Assembly: GCA_016193395.1 (NCBI GenBank)
Contig: JACPSH010000025.1
Span: 1 to 64,000 of the forward strand
Length of the DNA stretch: 64,000 nt
Direction of reading: 5' to 3'
From: Gammaproteobacteria bacterium
GTDB taxonomy: Bacteria > Pseudomonadota > Gammaproteobacteria > Eutrophobiales > Eutrophobiaceae
A program made the position numbers and the translations under genes. The notes beneath the pieces are model-generated. The model made no database searches. It saw only the letters and a list, made by a program, of their open reading frames with translations, and was not told where the DNA came from. Shown here piece after piece: positions 46,544 through 56,087 of the stretch (positions are counted from its first letter, which is position 1; each line of letters starts with the position of its first letter).

Positions 46544-47638
46544 ATGCCGAGAATTTTCATATTGATGCTGGTAGCCGCGATGCTGACCGGGTGCGGGATC
46601 GTCCCAAAATTTGACGATGTCATCCCGGACAAGCGCACCGAGTACAAGAAGAGCAAGAGTTTGCCGGACCTGGAAGTACCGCCCGACCTCACTTCGGGGG
46701 CCATCAGCGATTCCATGAACATCCCGAACGAAGATCAGGCAACCCTGTCCGAGTACCAGCGCCATCGCGACGCGCCGGGGCAGACCACGGCGCCGACGGA
46801 GGCCGTCGAGCCTTCCGCGGCGGGTGAGCAATGGGTGTCGGTGCGCGCCAGCCGCTACGACGTGTGGCCGAAACTGCGGACGTATTTCCAGGATCGCGGC
46901 TACAACCTCGAGTTGGACGATACCGAGCTCGGCGTGCTCGAAACCGACTGGTCGAAACCAGTGACCGAGGACGGTAGCGTATATCGACACAAGTTCAAGG
47001 TATTCTCGGAACAGGGCGCCGATCCTGCCGTGACAGTCGTTTTCGTCTCGGACGCGCGCCAGAAGCAGGCGCTGTCGGCGGACGGCGCCATCGCGTGGGT
47101 CGATGCTCCGAAAAGCGAGATCGCCGAGAAGCAGCTTGCGGGCGAACTGAACGTTCTGCTGAATGGAAGCCGTGCCGAGTCGGTTGCGACGGCGCCGGCG
47201 CAATCAGAGCAGGACTCGTCCGCGTCGGTACTGGCGCCCGCAGCGGCCGCGGATCGCAAGACCGCGGAACTGGTCGATGCCGGCGGCGGCAAGATGTACC
47301 TCGCGATCCCCGAGGAGTTCATGCTCGCCTGGCGCGAGACCGAACTGGCCCTGCAGCGCGGCGGCTTCATGGTCGAGCAGGTGGACCAGTCCAACGGCAT
47401 CTACCACATCACATTCTTCAACCGGCCGGCCGGCGAGGAAGAGAAGAAGGGATGGATGTCGAAACTCAAGTTCTGGAAGGACGATGAGCCGGAAGGCCGG
47501 CCCTACCAGATCAACCTGACCGGCGTCGGCGACAAGACCGAGGTGGTCGTGCTGAACGCCAGCGGCGAATGGGAGACGAACGAGGACTCGGCCCGCATCC
47601 TCGCGGTGTTGCAGCATCAGTACAATACAAAAGAGTGA
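46544..47638 (+). CDS. bamC: Outer-membrane assembly lipoprotein BamC
   Basis: A 364-residue lipoprotein of the BAM complex (NlpB/DapX). Signal and lipobox are IFILMLVAAMLTGCG. The N-terminal region binds BamD; two helix-grip domains follow (about 95-205 and 240-360), e.g. ASRYDVWPKLRTYFQDRGYNLE and AWRETELALQRGGFMVEQVD. dapA-bamC is the canonical order. The final codons (TKE) and the TGA stop run into a heptamer repeat. Confidence 0.92.
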   Translation: MPRIFILMLVAAMLTGCGIVPKFDDVIPDKRTEYKKSKSLPDLEVPPDLTSGAISDSMNIPNEDQATLSEYQRHRDAPGQTTAPTEAVEPSAAGEQWVSVRASRYDVWPKLRTYFQDRGYNLELDDTELGVLETDWSKPVTEDGSVYRHKFKVFSEQGADPAVTVVFVSDARQKQALSADGAIAWVDAPKSEIAEKQLAGELNVLLNGSRAESVATAPAQSEQDSSASVLAPAAAADRKTAELVDAGGGKMYLAIPEEFMLAWRETELALQRGGFMVEQVDQSNGIYHITFFNRPAGEEEKKGWMSKLKFWKDDEPEGRPYQINLTGVGDKTEVVVLNASGEWETNEDSARILAVLQHQYNTKE

Positions 47639-47731
47639 AAAGTGAAAAGTCTAAAGTGAAAAGGAGCATCAGGAGACGGGTTATCGCTTTCCCTTTTCAC
47701 TTTCCACTTTTTACTTTCTACTTCCTTTCCG
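47630..47731. repeat. Heptamer repeat, class AAAGTNN, two arms (bamC/der)
   Basis: Left arm 47630-47667 has GAGTGAA-AAGTGAA-AAGTCTA-AAGTGAA; right arm 47687-47731 has CCCTTTT-CACTTTC-CACTTTT-TACTTTC-TACTTCC. It separates convergent genes: the left arm supplies the bamC stop and the right arm the last residues (RKGSRK) and TAA stop of der. Confidence 0.88.
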
Positions 47732-49111
47732 CCGGATCATTCGGCTCCGTTTCGCCAGTTCCTTTTTTTTCCGTTCATCGCGCCTGCCCTTGTAAGGATT
47801 CTCGCCGCGCTTGAAGTCCACGATGACCGGCGTGCCCACCAGCTTCAGGCCGCGGCGCAGGCTGTTCGAAAGGTAGCGCCGGTAGGCGTTCGGCACGTGC
47901 TCGGTCTGATTGCCGTGCACGATGACGCGCACCGGCCCGTGTCCGCCGATGTGCGCGTAGCGCAGCTTGATGCGCCGGCCCTGGACCAGCGGAGGCTCGT
48001 GCGCCTGGACCGCCTGACGCAGAATTTCCGTGACCATGGACGACTTGAACGTGCGCGCCTGCGTCTCGGCAATGGCGTCGAGGATATCGAAGAGTTTCCC
48101 CACGCCGGTCCCGTGCAGCGCGGAAATATAGCGGATGCAGGCGTACTCGACGAACCCGAGCCTGCGCCGGACCTGGCCGCGCACGGTGGCGCGTTGTTCC
48201 TGCGACAGCCCGTCCCACTTGTTGAGGGCGATGATCAATGATTTCCCGCTTTCCGCGGTCAGGCCAAGGAGCGCGATGTCCTGGTCCGTCAAGCCGGCGC
48301 GCGCATCCACGACAGCGATGATCACGTCAGCCTGCTCGACGGCCTGCAGGCTCCTGGCGATACTGACCTTCTCCACGCGATCCACGACCCGGGCGCGTCG
48401 CCGCATCCCGGGCGTATCCACCAGCACGTAGCGGTGGTCGCGCCGCTCGAAGGGCACCGCGATGCTGTCACGCGTCGTGCCCGGCTCGTCGTAGATCAAC
48501 ACCCGTTCTTCACCCAGCATGCGGTTCACGAGCGTGGATTTGCCCACGTTGGGCCGGCCGATGATGCCGACGCGCGGGCCCGGCGCCGCGGCCTCCGGCG
48601 CCGCACCGGTATCAGGGAATTCGTCGAGAACGCGGCCGAGCAGCGGCGCGATGCCATTGCCGTGCTCCGCGGAAATGGCACTGGGTTCGCCGATGCCCAA
48701 TCGGTAGAAATCGGCGCAGGCCACGTCCGGATCGAGTCCTTCGGTTTTATTGACCACGAGATGCACGTGCCTGCCCGTGCGGCGCAGCGTGTCAGCCAGT
48801 TCCAAATCCTGCGCCACCGCGCCGACGCGGCCGTCCACCAGCCAGAGCACGGCGTCCGCTTCCTGCACCGCGCGCATTGCCTGATCCGAAATACGGGCCG
48901 CGAGACGCGCGTCGCCCTCGCCGCCTTCTCCCATGCCGCCCGTGTCGATCGCGATGAAGCGGCGGCGGCCGTGCTGCGCGAAGCCGTACTGCCGGTCGCG
49001 CGTGATCCCCGGCCTGTCGGCGACCAGCGCGTCGCGCGAGCGCGTGAGCCGGTTGAACAGCGTCGATTTGCCGACGTTCGGGCGGCCGAAGATGGCGAGG
49101 ATGGGAATCAA
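47711..49111 (-). CDS. der: Double-GTPase ribosome assembly factor Der/EngA
   Basis: A 466-residue protein with two tandem G domains ([14 protein letters not shown] at the N-terminus and [14 protein letters not shown] near residue 185), G3 motifs DTGGMG and DTPGMRRRA, G4 NKTE and NKWD, and a KH-like C-terminal domain ending in a basic tail. Needed for 50S assembly. The start overlaps the bamB stop (ATGA). The last residues and the stop are encoded in a heptamer repeat. Confidence 0.96.
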   Translation of the reverse strand: MIPILAIFGRPNVGKSTLFNRLTRSRDALVADRPGITRDRQYGFAQHGRRRFIAIDTGGMGEGGEGDARLAARISDQAMRAVQEADAVLWLVDGRVGAVAQDLELADTLRRTGRHVHLVVNKTEGLDPDVACADFYRLGIGEPSAISAEHGNGIAPLLGRVLDEFPDTGAAPEAAAPGPRVGIIGRPNVGKSTLVNRMLGEERVLIYDEPGTTRDSIAVPFERRDHRYVLVDTPGMRRRARVVDRVEKVSIARSLQAVEQADVIIAVVDARAGLTDQDIALLGLTAESGKSLIIALNKWDGLSQEQRATVRGQVRRRLGFVEYACIRYISALHGTGVGKLFDILDAIAETQARTFKSSMVTEILRQAVQAHEPPLVQGRRIKLRYAHIGGHGPVRVIVHGNQTEHVPNAYRRYLSNSLRRGLKLVGTPVIVDFKRGENPYKGRRDERKKKELAKRSRMIRRKGSRK

Positions 49112-50274
49112 TGATACGTATACGCCGCCAGCGTGCCGTCGCTCGCGTAGGCGTAGAGAACCTTGCCCACGACGATCGGCTTAACGATGATGCGCGCGCC
49201 GGATAATTGCGTGCGAGCGACGAAATCGCCGGTCGCCTTGTCCATCCAGTGCAGGTAGCCTTCCAGGTCGCCGACCACGACGTAATCGCCGATGGACGCC
49301 GGGCCCGTGGCCGCGCGGGCATGCAGCTTCTCCTGCCTCCAGATGACGGTGCCGGTAAAGCGGTCGAATGCCAGGACGTGGCTCTGATCGTTGCTGAGGT
49401 AGAGATAACTTTCGTCGGCCGTGAAACCGGCGTACGAGGAGATCTCGCGGTTCCAGAGGATACGACCGCTTTCGAGCTGCACCGCGGCGATCTGGCCCTG
49501 GAAGGTGGCAACGTAGATGATGCCGTCCATCAGCAGCGGCTCGGAATCGATGTCCACCATACGCTCCAGTTCGGAGCGTCCCCGCGAGGTCGCAACGCTG
49601 GTTTCCCAGATCAGGCGCCCTGTGGGCAGGTCGAGAGCCGCCAGGCGGCCGGCATCGAATCCCGCGATAACGATGCCCCCCGAAACCAGGGGCGCGCTTG
49701 TGCCGCGGAGGGTGAGCGCCGGCACGGTCCGGTCGTACGTCCACAACCGCTTACCCGTGTCTCCGGCCATGCCGAAAACCCTGCCGTCGTTGGTGCGGAC
49801 CACGACCGTGCCGTCGGCCTTGATGGGGGGAGAGAGGACTTCGCTGGATACGCGCGAACGCCAAAGCTTCTTGCCGGAATCGGCGTTCAGGGCAATCACT
49901 TCGCCTTCGCCGGTCCCGACCAGAACGACGTTTTCGCCAAATCCGGGCCCGCCAGTGATGTGCTCGTCGACATCCTCCGACCAGAGCGTCTTGCCGTTGC
50001 TGGCGTCAAGGGCCACGACTTCGCCGTCCGAATCAGCCGTGAACAGGCGTTGCCCGGCCACCGCGGGCTCGAGCTTGAGGTACTGATCATCGGTGCCGCT
50101 GCCGACGCCTTCGGACCAGAGGCGCACGACATTGAGGCGCGGGCGGAATTCAACGAGCGGCGACGGGGGCTCGGAGTTGTCCTTGCCGCCGCTGAACCAG
50201 CTCGCGACCTTTTCCGTGGTCCCGCAGCCGGCGCAGCACACTGCAAGCAGCGCGGCCAGCAGAATCTTTGTCAT
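49108..50274 (-). CDS. bamB: Outer-membrane assembly lipoprotein BamB
   Basis: A 388-residue eight-bladed PQQ-type beta-propeller with lipobox LLAVCCAGCG. Repeats such as GEVVALDASNGKTLWSEDV and GEVIALNADSGKKLWRSRV are clear. It binds BamA in the BAM complex. Overlaps yfgM upstream and der downstream by four bases each, forming the hisS-yfgM-bamB-der operon. Confidence 0.95.
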   Translation of the reverse strand: MTKILLAALLAVCCAGCGTTEKVASWFSGGKDNSEPPSPLVEFRPRLNVVRLWSEGVGSGTDDQYLKLEPAVAGQRLFTADSDGEVVALDASNGKTLWSEDVDEHITGGPGFGENVVLVGTGEGEVIALNADSGKKLWRSRVSSEVLSPPIKADGTVVVRTNDGRVFGMAGDTGKRLWTYDRTVPALTLRGTSAPLVSGGIVIAGFDAGRLAALDLPTGRLIWETSVATSRGRSELERMVDIDSEPLLMDGIIYVATFQGQIAAVQLESGRILWNREISSYAGFTADESYLYLSNDQSHVLAFDRFTGTVIWRQEKLHARAATGPASIGDYVVVGDLEGYLHWMDKATGDFVARTQLSGARIIVKPIVVGKVLYAYASDGTLAAYTYH

Positions 50275-50909
50275 GCAGGGGGCTTGGGACCCAGAACGGC
50301 CAGTTTGACTTCGAGGACATCCGTCGCGCTGCCGCTGGCGCGCGTCTGCTTCAGCGCGTTTTCGTACGCCGCGCGCGCCGCCTCGATCCTGCCGCGGGCG
50401 GCTTCGATGTCGCCGCGCAGCTCCCCGTAATCCGCCTCGTAGGCGCCTGGGGCGCCGTCTAGCAGTGCGAAGGCTTCGTCGTGCATGTCCTGTGATTCGA
50501 GTACCCGCGCCAGCCGCAGGCGGATCTCGCGTTTCAGCACCGGATCCCTGTTCTTCGCCAACGCGGTTCGCAGGTGGCCGGCCGCAGCGCCAGGATCGCC
50601 GGCATCGACCGCGAGCCTGGCGTGGATCAGCGCGGCGAATATCGCATAGGGTGTATCGGAGAAACGTCGTTGCAGATCGGCGGCGGTCTTGTCGGCCTTG
50701 TCGGTCTCTGAATTACGGACGGCGATCGCCAGTTCCTGGTAGAGCGCAGAGGCGGCTTCCCCGCGGTTCAACTCGTGGCTCTGCCACGCGCGCCAGCCAA
50801 AAACCGCCGCGAGACCGATGACTACGCCGAGTACCGCGGACTGGCCGTTCTCCTTCCACCACCCCCGCAGCGCCTCGAGCTGCTCCTCTTCCGTCCTATA
50901 GACGTCCAA
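50271..50909 (-). CDS. yfgM: YfgM-type membrane-anchored TPR protein
   Basis: A 212-residue inner-membrane protein with a short cytosolic N-terminus (MDVYRTEEEQLEALRGWWKENG), one helix (SAVLGVVIGLAAVFGWRAW) and a periplasmic TPR-like domain. YfgM associates with PpiD and the Sec translocon in E. coli. Its stop overlaps bamB and it lies 71 bases after hisS. Confidence 0.9.
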   Translation of the reverse strand: MDVYRTEEEQLEALRGWWKENGQSAVLGVVIGLAAVFGWRAWQSHELNRGEAASALYQELAIAVRNSETDKADKTAADLQRRFSDTPYAIFAALIHARLAVDAGDPGAAAGHLRTALAKNRDPVLKREIRLRLARVLESQDMHDEAFALLDGAPGAYEADYGELRGDIEAARGRIEAARAAYENALKQTRASGSATDVLEVKLAVLGPKPPA

Positions 50910-50980
50910 TGACTTTCTCCCGATCTTTGCCTGCCGCGGGCGACTGCCCGCAGCCGCGCATTATAACGCGCGCGCCGGCT

Positions 50981-52246
50981 TCAGAATCCCAGGCTGCGCC
51001 CGAGCTCTGTGGCGGCCGCTTCCCAGGCGACTGTGCGCTGCTCCCCCTGTCCTCGCAAGGGCTTGATGGTGATCGTCTCCGCTCGCAATTCCTCCTCCCC
51101 CAGCACCAGGGCAAGCCACGCGCCGGACCTGTCGGCCTTTTTGAACTGGCTTTTCACCGTGCCTTTCCCGCAGTGGACCACGAGGCGCAATTGCGGCAAC
51201 CGGTCGCGGAGTTGTTCGGCGAGTTGCAATGCCCTGGCCTGCGCTGCCGCCTCGGCAACCACTAGGTACGCGTGGGGTTCGCCGGCCGGCGCCGGTCCGC
51301 TTCCGATCAGTTCGAGCAGTCTCTCGATCCCCAGGGCAAAGCCGATCGCCGGGGTTGGTTTGCCACCGATGGTTTCCACCAGCGTGTCATAGCGGCCGCC
51401 GGCGCACACGGCGCCCTGGGCGCCAAGTCTCGTGCTGGCCCACTCGAAGACCGTGCCACCGTAGTAATCCAGCCCGCGGACGAGGCGTGGATTGACCACG
51501 TGCAGAACGCCGATGTGGTCGAGCATGCGCCGCAGTTCCGCGAAGTGCTCGCGCGACCCTCCGTCGAGGAAGGCGTCGAGCGTGGGCGCGCCTTCGATAA
51601 TTGCCTTCAGGGCGGGGTTCTTGCTGTCGAGAATCCGCAGCGGGTTGCGCGCCAGCCGTTCGCGCTCGTCTTCGTTCAGCGCCTGCACGTACGCCTCGAA
51701 GTAGTCGACCAGCTTTCCCCGGTAGCGCTGCCGCGTCTGCGCATCGCCGAGGTTATTGATCTCCAGGCGTAGCCCGTCGATTTGGAGCTCGCGCCACAGC
51801 CGCGCCGAGAGGGCGATCAGCTCCGCGTCGATGTCCGGGCCGGGCAGCCCGAATGCTTCGGCGCCGACCTGGTGGAACTGCCGGAAGCGCGCCTTCTGCG
51901 GACGTTCGTGGCGGAACATCGGTCCGACGTACCAGAGGCGTTGCGCCACGCCCTGGAGCAGTCCGTGCTCGATCCCGGCGCGCACGCAGCCGGCGGTGCC
52001 TTCCGGCCGAAGCGTGAGTCGTTCGCCGTTGCGATCGGCGAAGGTATACATCTCCTTGGATACTATGTCCGTCAGTTTGCCGATTGTTCGCTCGAACAAT
52101 TCCGTCTTCTCGACCAGCGGAAAACGGATCTCGCGGTAGCCGTAGCTTTCCAGCACGCGTTCCGCGACGCGCTCCAGGCGGCGCCAGCCGGAAACGGCAT
52201 CCGGCAACGTGTCATGCATGCCGCGGACGGCCCTGATGGTCTCCAC
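50981..52246 (-). CDS. hisS: Histidyl-tRNA synthetase
   Basis: A 421-residue class II aaRS. Motifs: [13 protein letters not shown] at the N-terminus, motif 2 [23 protein letters not shown], histidine-site [15 protein letters not shown] and GGRYD, and motif 3 [14 protein letters not shown]. The start is GTG 52246 (VETIRAV), preceded by GGGAGAG; the track frame extends into repeat DNA upstream. ispG, normally just upstream, is absent. Confidence 0.95.
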   Translation of the reverse strand: METIRAVRGMHDTLPDAVSGWRRLERVAERVLESYGYREIRFPLVEKTELFERTIGKLTDIVSKEMYTFADRNGERLTLRPEGTAGCVRAGIEHGLLQGVAQRLWYVGPMFRHERPQKARFRQFHQVGAEAFGLPGPDIDAELIALSARLWRELQIDGLRLEINNLGDAQTRQRYRGKLVDYFEAYVQALNEDERERLARNPLRILDSKNPALKAIIEGAPTLDAFLDGGSREHFAELRRMLDHIGVLHVVNPRLVRGLDYYGGTVFEWASTRLGAQGAVCAGGRYDTLVETIGGKPTPAIGFALGIERLLELIGSGPAPAGEPHAYLVVAEAAAQARALQLAEQLRDRLPQLRLVVHCGKGTVKSQFKKADRSGAWLALVLGEEELRAETITIKPLRGQGEQRTVAWEAAATELGRSLGF

Positions 52247-52388
52247 TCCAGATCTCTCCCACGCGCGAAGGCGGCATTCTAGCAGCCTGCCCGCGCCGCC
52301 GCGGAATCTGTACAGCTTCTCGCAAGTGGCGGATCGCCGGGTGTTCATTCCGCTTGATTTCGCCGGACTCGGGATCCCGTCACTCGGC

Positions 52389-52468
52389 GGGCGGGTCCTG
52401 CCATCGGGTACCGTCTTCGTGCTCGCATTCGCTGCGCGCGAAGAGCGGTGACCCGATGTCACCCGCCC
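52389..52468 (+). repeat. Structured dispersed repeat, copy 3
   Basis: Nearly identical to the copy at 41653. GGGCGGGT/ACCCGCCC and CATCGGGT/ACCCGATG stems are kept, and the upper stem TCTTCGTGC pairs with GCGCGAAGA using one wobble pair. It lies in the 457-base gene-free gap between rodZ and hisS. Confidence 0.8.
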
Positions 52469-52518
52469 GGTCAGCACCTGTGCCCGAGACCGGCTGGATA
52501 CATACGACAGAGACAAAC

Positions 52519-52609
52519 GGCCGGGTGGCACCGGGCACGCCCCTGCTCCGCGCGCAAGCGAGGGGACCGAGCGAGCACGGACAGGGGTGCCCGGTGACAG
52601 GACCCGGCC
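52519..52609 (-). repeat. Structured dispersed repeat, copy 4
   Basis: Reverse orientation and most similar to copy 1. The outer GGCCGGGT/ACCCGGCC is identical, while the next stem reads CACCGGGCAC/GTGCCCGGTG, with paired substitutions that keep pairing. Same gap as copy 3; the rest of 52247-52703 holds nothing else I recognise. Confidence 0.8.
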
Positions 52610-52703
52610 GCCGACCAATGCAAAGATGAATCCGGCCGGACTGCTCTATACGACGGACTGAGCGGAACGATTACCCGACGATCCGCACTCTGTGATTGCG
52701 GGG

Positions 52704-53585
52704 TCAGTTGCTGAGCGTGAAGCGGGCGATGCCGGAGCGGGAGTAGGGGGCGGGATCAAACGGGCGGCCGTTGAATTCCACGGCGACGCCCTGGGCGTAT
52801 CCGAGTAGCACGGAGAACGGCGCCGTGCCGCTCAAGGACAGTACCTCGCCGGCGCGCGCGAGGCTCATGAACAGCCGTTCGCCGCGGGCATCGAATACTT
52901 CCACCCAGGAGTCCGCGTTCAGGCGGAAGACGATCCGATCCGGTCCGGGCACCGCACCGACGATGGAGCCGGCCGCGGCGCCGACCGCCGCCTCCAGTTG
53001 CAATGCGGCACTCGCCTCGTTTTCGCCCGGCGGCTCCTCTGCGGGCGCCGTATAGGCGCCGCCCTGCGGATCTTGCGCGGGCGCAACCGTGTATTGAGGT
53101 TCTGTCGGCTGCCGCGCGGCGCCCGTGACGTTGTTCAGCGGCGGTTCCGCCGATTCGGTCCGCGGGGTCACGGTCTTGACCACGAAACTGCTCTGCCACC
53201 ACGCGATCAGGAGAATCACCAGGGTGAAGGTGACCAGGTAGGTAAAAACCTTTACAGGCTTATCGCTGCTGCTGGTCTGGGACGGGTGCTTGACCTCGGG
53301 GATGATCTCGGGGGGTTCGGACGGCGCATCCGAGTCGTAGAGTTCAACCAGCGCATTGGCATTCAGCTTGAGGATCTTGGCATAGCCGCGGATGTAGCCA
53401 CGCACGTACAGCGGGGCCGGCAAGCCGTCGTAACACTCGGATTCCAGGGCTTCGATGATCCGTGGATCCAGGCGCATCTGCGAGGCGATGTCCTGAACGG
53501 CGAGTTTCAGTTCCTGGCGCCGCCCTTTCAGCAGGGCGCCGAGGGAGCGGTTGACGGGCGCCGCTTGCGGAGTCGCAGAAGTCAT
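52704..53585 (-). CDS. rodZ: RodZ-family cytoskeletal protein
   Basis: A 293-residue bitopic protein: an N-terminal Cro/C1-type HTH that binds MreB (LGALLKGRRQELKLAVQDIASQMRLDPRIIEALE ... YVRGYIRGYAKIL), a membrane helix near 112-132 (VFTYLVTFTLVILLIAWWQSS), a Pro/Glu-rich linker and a C-terminal periplasmic beta domain (LNADSWVEVFDARGERLFMSLA). It helps set rod shape. Overlaps pilF (ATGA). Confidence 0.93.
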   Translation of the reverse strand: MTSATPQAAPVNRSLGALLKGRRQELKLAVQDIASQMRLDPRIIEALESECYDGLPAPLYVRGYIRGYAKILKLNANALVELYDSDAPSEPPEIIPEVKHPSQTSSSDKPVKVFTYLVTFTLVILLIAWWQSSFVVKTVTPRTESAEPPLNNVTGAARQPTEPQYTVAPAQDPQGGAYTAPAEEPPGENEASAALQLEAAVGAAAGSIVGAVPGPDRIVFRLNADSWVEVFDARGERLFMSLARAGEVLSLSGTAPFSVLLGYAQGVAVEFNGRPFDPAPYSRSGIARFTLSN

Positions 53586-54343
53586 TTCGCCCCGGATTCG
53601 CGCAGCATGCCCGCCTGCTCTGAATCCGGGAAAGAATTGCGGAGCAGCAACGCGTAGCTGGAAACGGCATCCTTGTCGCCGAGCTGCTGCTCAATCTGGA
53701 TCCCGAGCCACAGGCTCTCGGCGGTGTGCTTGGCGGCGACGATGTAGCGCTGCAGGTACCCGCGCGCGGGCAGATAGCGGCCCTGGGCAAAGGACAGTTG
53801 CGCCATGTTCAGCAGGGCGCCCGGGATCTTCGGGTTGCGCTCCAGCGCGCTACGAAAGAATTTCTCCGCGTCGTCGGGGCGACCGTCGCCCAGCGCGCAT
53901 GTGCCGGCATTGGCGATCGGAATTTCCGGGGTTTCATACAGCGGGTTGGCTGCCGCACGCAGGAATGTTTCCTCGGCTTCCTTCGGCTGACCCCTCTGGC
54001 AGAGGTAGCGTCCGTAATTGTTCATCGTCGCGGAATTGTTCGGATCCAGTTGCAGGGCTCTCTTGAAGCTGTGTTCTGCCCGCTGCATGTCCCCGAGCTG
54101 CTGGTAGAGCACGCCGTAGGTGTTATACGTGAGCGGGTAGGCGGGGTCGGCCCGTCGCGCCTTCTCGAGTTTTTCCAGCGCCTTGTCGTACTCGCCGCGG
54201 CGCATGTATTCGACGGCCAGGCCCAGGTTGGTCAATGCGGCCTCGTTGGTGTGCGTGGATGGTTGCAGCTCCCGCGTGGTCGCGGTGGGCGTGCAGCCTG
54301 CGAGCAGGAGGCCGAAGACAAGCAGGATTACGGAGGGTCTCAT
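53582..54343 (-). CDS. pilF: Type IV pilus biogenesis/stability lipoprotein PilF/PilW
   Basis: A 253-residue lipoprotein (lipobox VFGLLLAGC) with six or so TPRs, as in the pilotin that places PilQ in the outer membrane. Examples are [34 protein letters not shown] and [26 protein letters not shown]. Start ATG 54343; the longer track frame reads through rlmN. Overlaps both rlmN and rodZ by four bases. Confidence 0.92.
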   Translation of the reverse strand: MRPSVILLVFGLLLAGCTPTATTRELQPSTHTNEAALTNLGLAVEYMRRGEYDKALEKLEKARRADPAYPLTYNTYGVLYQQLGDMQRAEHSFKRALQLDPNNSATMNNYGRYLCQRGQPKEAEETFLRAAANPLYETPEIPIANAGTCALGDGRPDDAEKFFRSALERNPKIPGALLNMAQLSFAQGRYLPARGYLQRYIVAAKHTAESLWLGIQIEQQLGDKDAVSSYALLLRNSFPDSEQAGMLRESGAK

Positions 54344-55431
54344 GTGTGATGCTCGAGCCTCGGCCGGCGCAGGCGCGCGGCGCGCGGAAGGACCTGGCCT
54401 ACGAGTTGTCCGCACGCGGCATCGATGTCCTCTCCTCGGGGCCGGCGCGTGATGGTGACCAACCCGGCCTCGCGCAGGATATCCCGGAATTGATCGATCG
54501 CGGGCATCGGTGATCGAGTATAGCCCGACTGGGGAAAGGCATTGAATGGGATCAGGTTGACCTTCGCCGGCAGGCCGCGCAGTAGCCTGCCGAGCTCGCG
54601 CGCCTCGGCCGGGCTGTCGTTGATCCCGGCGAGCATCACGTATTCGAATGTGATCGGCTCCCCGCCCGTGGCCTCCGCATAGCGCCTGCATGCGGCCAGC
54701 AGTTCAGCGAGCGGATAACGGCGGTTGATCGGAACGAGCAGATTGCGCAACTCGTCGGTTGGGGCATGCAGGGAAACCGCAAGGCTGACCTGGCTGGTTT
54801 CCGCCAGCCGGTCTATCCCGGGCACGACCCCGACCGTGCTCAGGGTGACGCGCTTGTGCGCCAGGCCGAAGCCGAGGTCATCGATCATGAGCGACATGGC
54901 CTGCACGACATTGTCGAAGTTCAACAGTGGTTCGCCCATTCCCATCATGACGACGTTGGAGACGATGCGCTGGCGCGATTCGAAATAGCCGAGCCGGCGG
55001 TTGACGAGCCAGAGCTGGCCGATGATCTCCGCGACGTCCAGGTTGCGGCTGAAGCCCTGCTTGCCCGTCGAACAGAAGCTGCAATCGAGCGCGCAGCCGA
55101 CCTGCGAGGAAATGCACAGGGTCCCCCTGTCCGGCTCCGGGATGAAGACGGACTCAATGGAATTCTGCGCGTCGACCCGCAGCAGCCACTTGCGCGTCCC
55201 GTCCGCGGATACCTGCTCCGAGACGATCTCGGGCAGGGCGAAGCGCGTGGTTTCCGCCAGTCTCTGCCGCAGGGGTTTGCTGATGTCGGTCATGCTCCCG
55301 AGCTCGGTGACACCCCGGTGGTACATCCACTTCAGCATCTGCGTCGCCCGGTAGGGGCGCTCGCCCGCCGCGGCAAAATACTCGCGCATGGCGGCCGGGC
55401 CGAGATCGAAAAGGTTGGTGGCGGGCTCCAT
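54340..55431 (-). CDS. rlmN: Dual-specificity rRNA/tRNA adenine-C2 methyltransferase
   Basis: A 363-residue radical SAM enzyme methylating A2503 of 23S rRNA and A37 of some tRNAs. The cluster motif is [11 protein letters not shown] (CxxxCxxC); [12 protein letters not shown] and the C-terminal cysteine region DIDAACGQL with the methyl-carrying Cys are present. Overlaps pilF and lies six bases after ndk. Confidence 0.96.
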   Translation of the reverse strand: MEPATNLFDLGPAAMREYFAAAGERPYRATQMLKWMYHRGVTELGSMTDISKPLRQRLAETTRFALPEIVSEQVSADGTRKWLLRVDAQNSIESVFIPEPDRGTLCISSQVGCALDCSFCSTGKQGFSRNLDVAEIIGQLWLVNRRLGYFESRQRIVSNVVMMGMGEPLLNFDNVVQAMSLMIDDLGFGLAHKRVTLSTVGVVPGIDRLAETSQVSLAVSLHAPTDELRNLLVPINRRYPLAELLAACRRYAEATGGEPITFEYVMLAGINDSPAEARELGRLLRGLPAKVNLIPFNAFPQSGYTRSPMPAIDQFRDILREAGLVTITRRPRGEDIDAACGQLVGQVLPRAARLRRPRLEHHT

Positions 55432-55437
55432 GACGAT

Positions 55438-55884
55438 TTACCGGCCTTGGACGAAGATTTCCTCGGGCTTGAAGAAAAATCCGATCTCGGCCTCGGCAGA
55501 CTCGCGGCTGTCCGATCCGTGCACGATATTCCTGTGCGTCTCCTCGTCGTCAATGCCGCGCGCAAAGTCGCATCGGATCGTGCCGGGCGCCGCCTCCTTC
55601 GGGTTTGTGGCGCCCATCAGGTCGCGGTTCTTGTGAATGGCATCGTTCCCGGTAAGCACCTGCACCATGATCGGTCCGGAGGCGATGAAGTTGATTAGGC
55701 GGTCGAAGAAAGAGCGATCCTTATGCACCGCGTAGAAACTTCGCGCCTGGTCCGGCGTCAGCCGCATCATCTTCGCCGCCGCGATAGCGAGACCGGCGCG
55801 CTCAAACCGGGAATAGATCTCCCCGATGATGCGCTTCTCAACGCCGTCGGGTTTGATGATGGAAAGCGTACTCTCGGTGGACAT
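55438..55884 (-). CDS. ndk: Nucleoside diphosphate kinase
   Basis: A 148-residue enzyme balancing NTP pools. The phosphorylated histidine is in NIVHGSDS (about residue 122). [18 protein letters not shown] and [18 protein letters not shown] are typical. A few extra residues lie between DFARGID and the active histidine (DEETHRN), so the protein is slightly longer than common forms. Start at ATG 55884; the track adds five upstream residues. Confidence 0.95.
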   Translation of the reverse strand: MSTESTLSIIKPDGVEKRIIGEIYSRFERAGLAIAAAKMMRLTPDQARSFYAVHKDRSFFDRLINFIASGPIMVQVLTGNDAIHKNRDLMGATNPKEAAPGTIRCDFARGIDDEETHRNIVHGSDSRESAEAEIGFFFKPEEIFVQGR

Positions 55885-55955
55885 CTCGAATGCTCCCCGC
55901 ATCCTGTTGTTTTGTCAGTGGTTCTGGCGCGAGATTATACGTGGTAATTCGGTGG

Positions 55956-56034
55956 CTGGGGACTGGGGGCTCGGGACTCGGGGCTCGGGCTCGGGGCTCG
56001 GGGCTCGGGACTCGGGACTCGGCCCGTCCCGAGG
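55956..56034. repeat. Heptamer repeat, class CTCGGGR (ndk/sufT)
   Basis: Successive CTCGGGA/CTCGGGG units with a seven-base period over about 70 bases, ending in CCCGTCCCGAG as a short opposite arm. It lies in the 203-base gap between sufT and ndk. Confidence 0.85.
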
Positions 56035-56047
56035 AGTTAAACAATGC

Positions 56048-56085
56048 GCTTCTCTTTCTACTTTTGACTTTTCACCTGTGACTGC
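56048..56085. repeat. Heptamer repeat, class AAAGTNN, single arm (after sufT)
   Basis: TCTCTTT-CTACTTT-TGACTTT-TCACCTG-TGACTGC keeps the seven-base period and ends two bases before the sufT stop. It is next to the CTCGGGR-class tract, so two classes coexist here. Confidence 0.75.
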
Positions 56086-56087
56086 GT

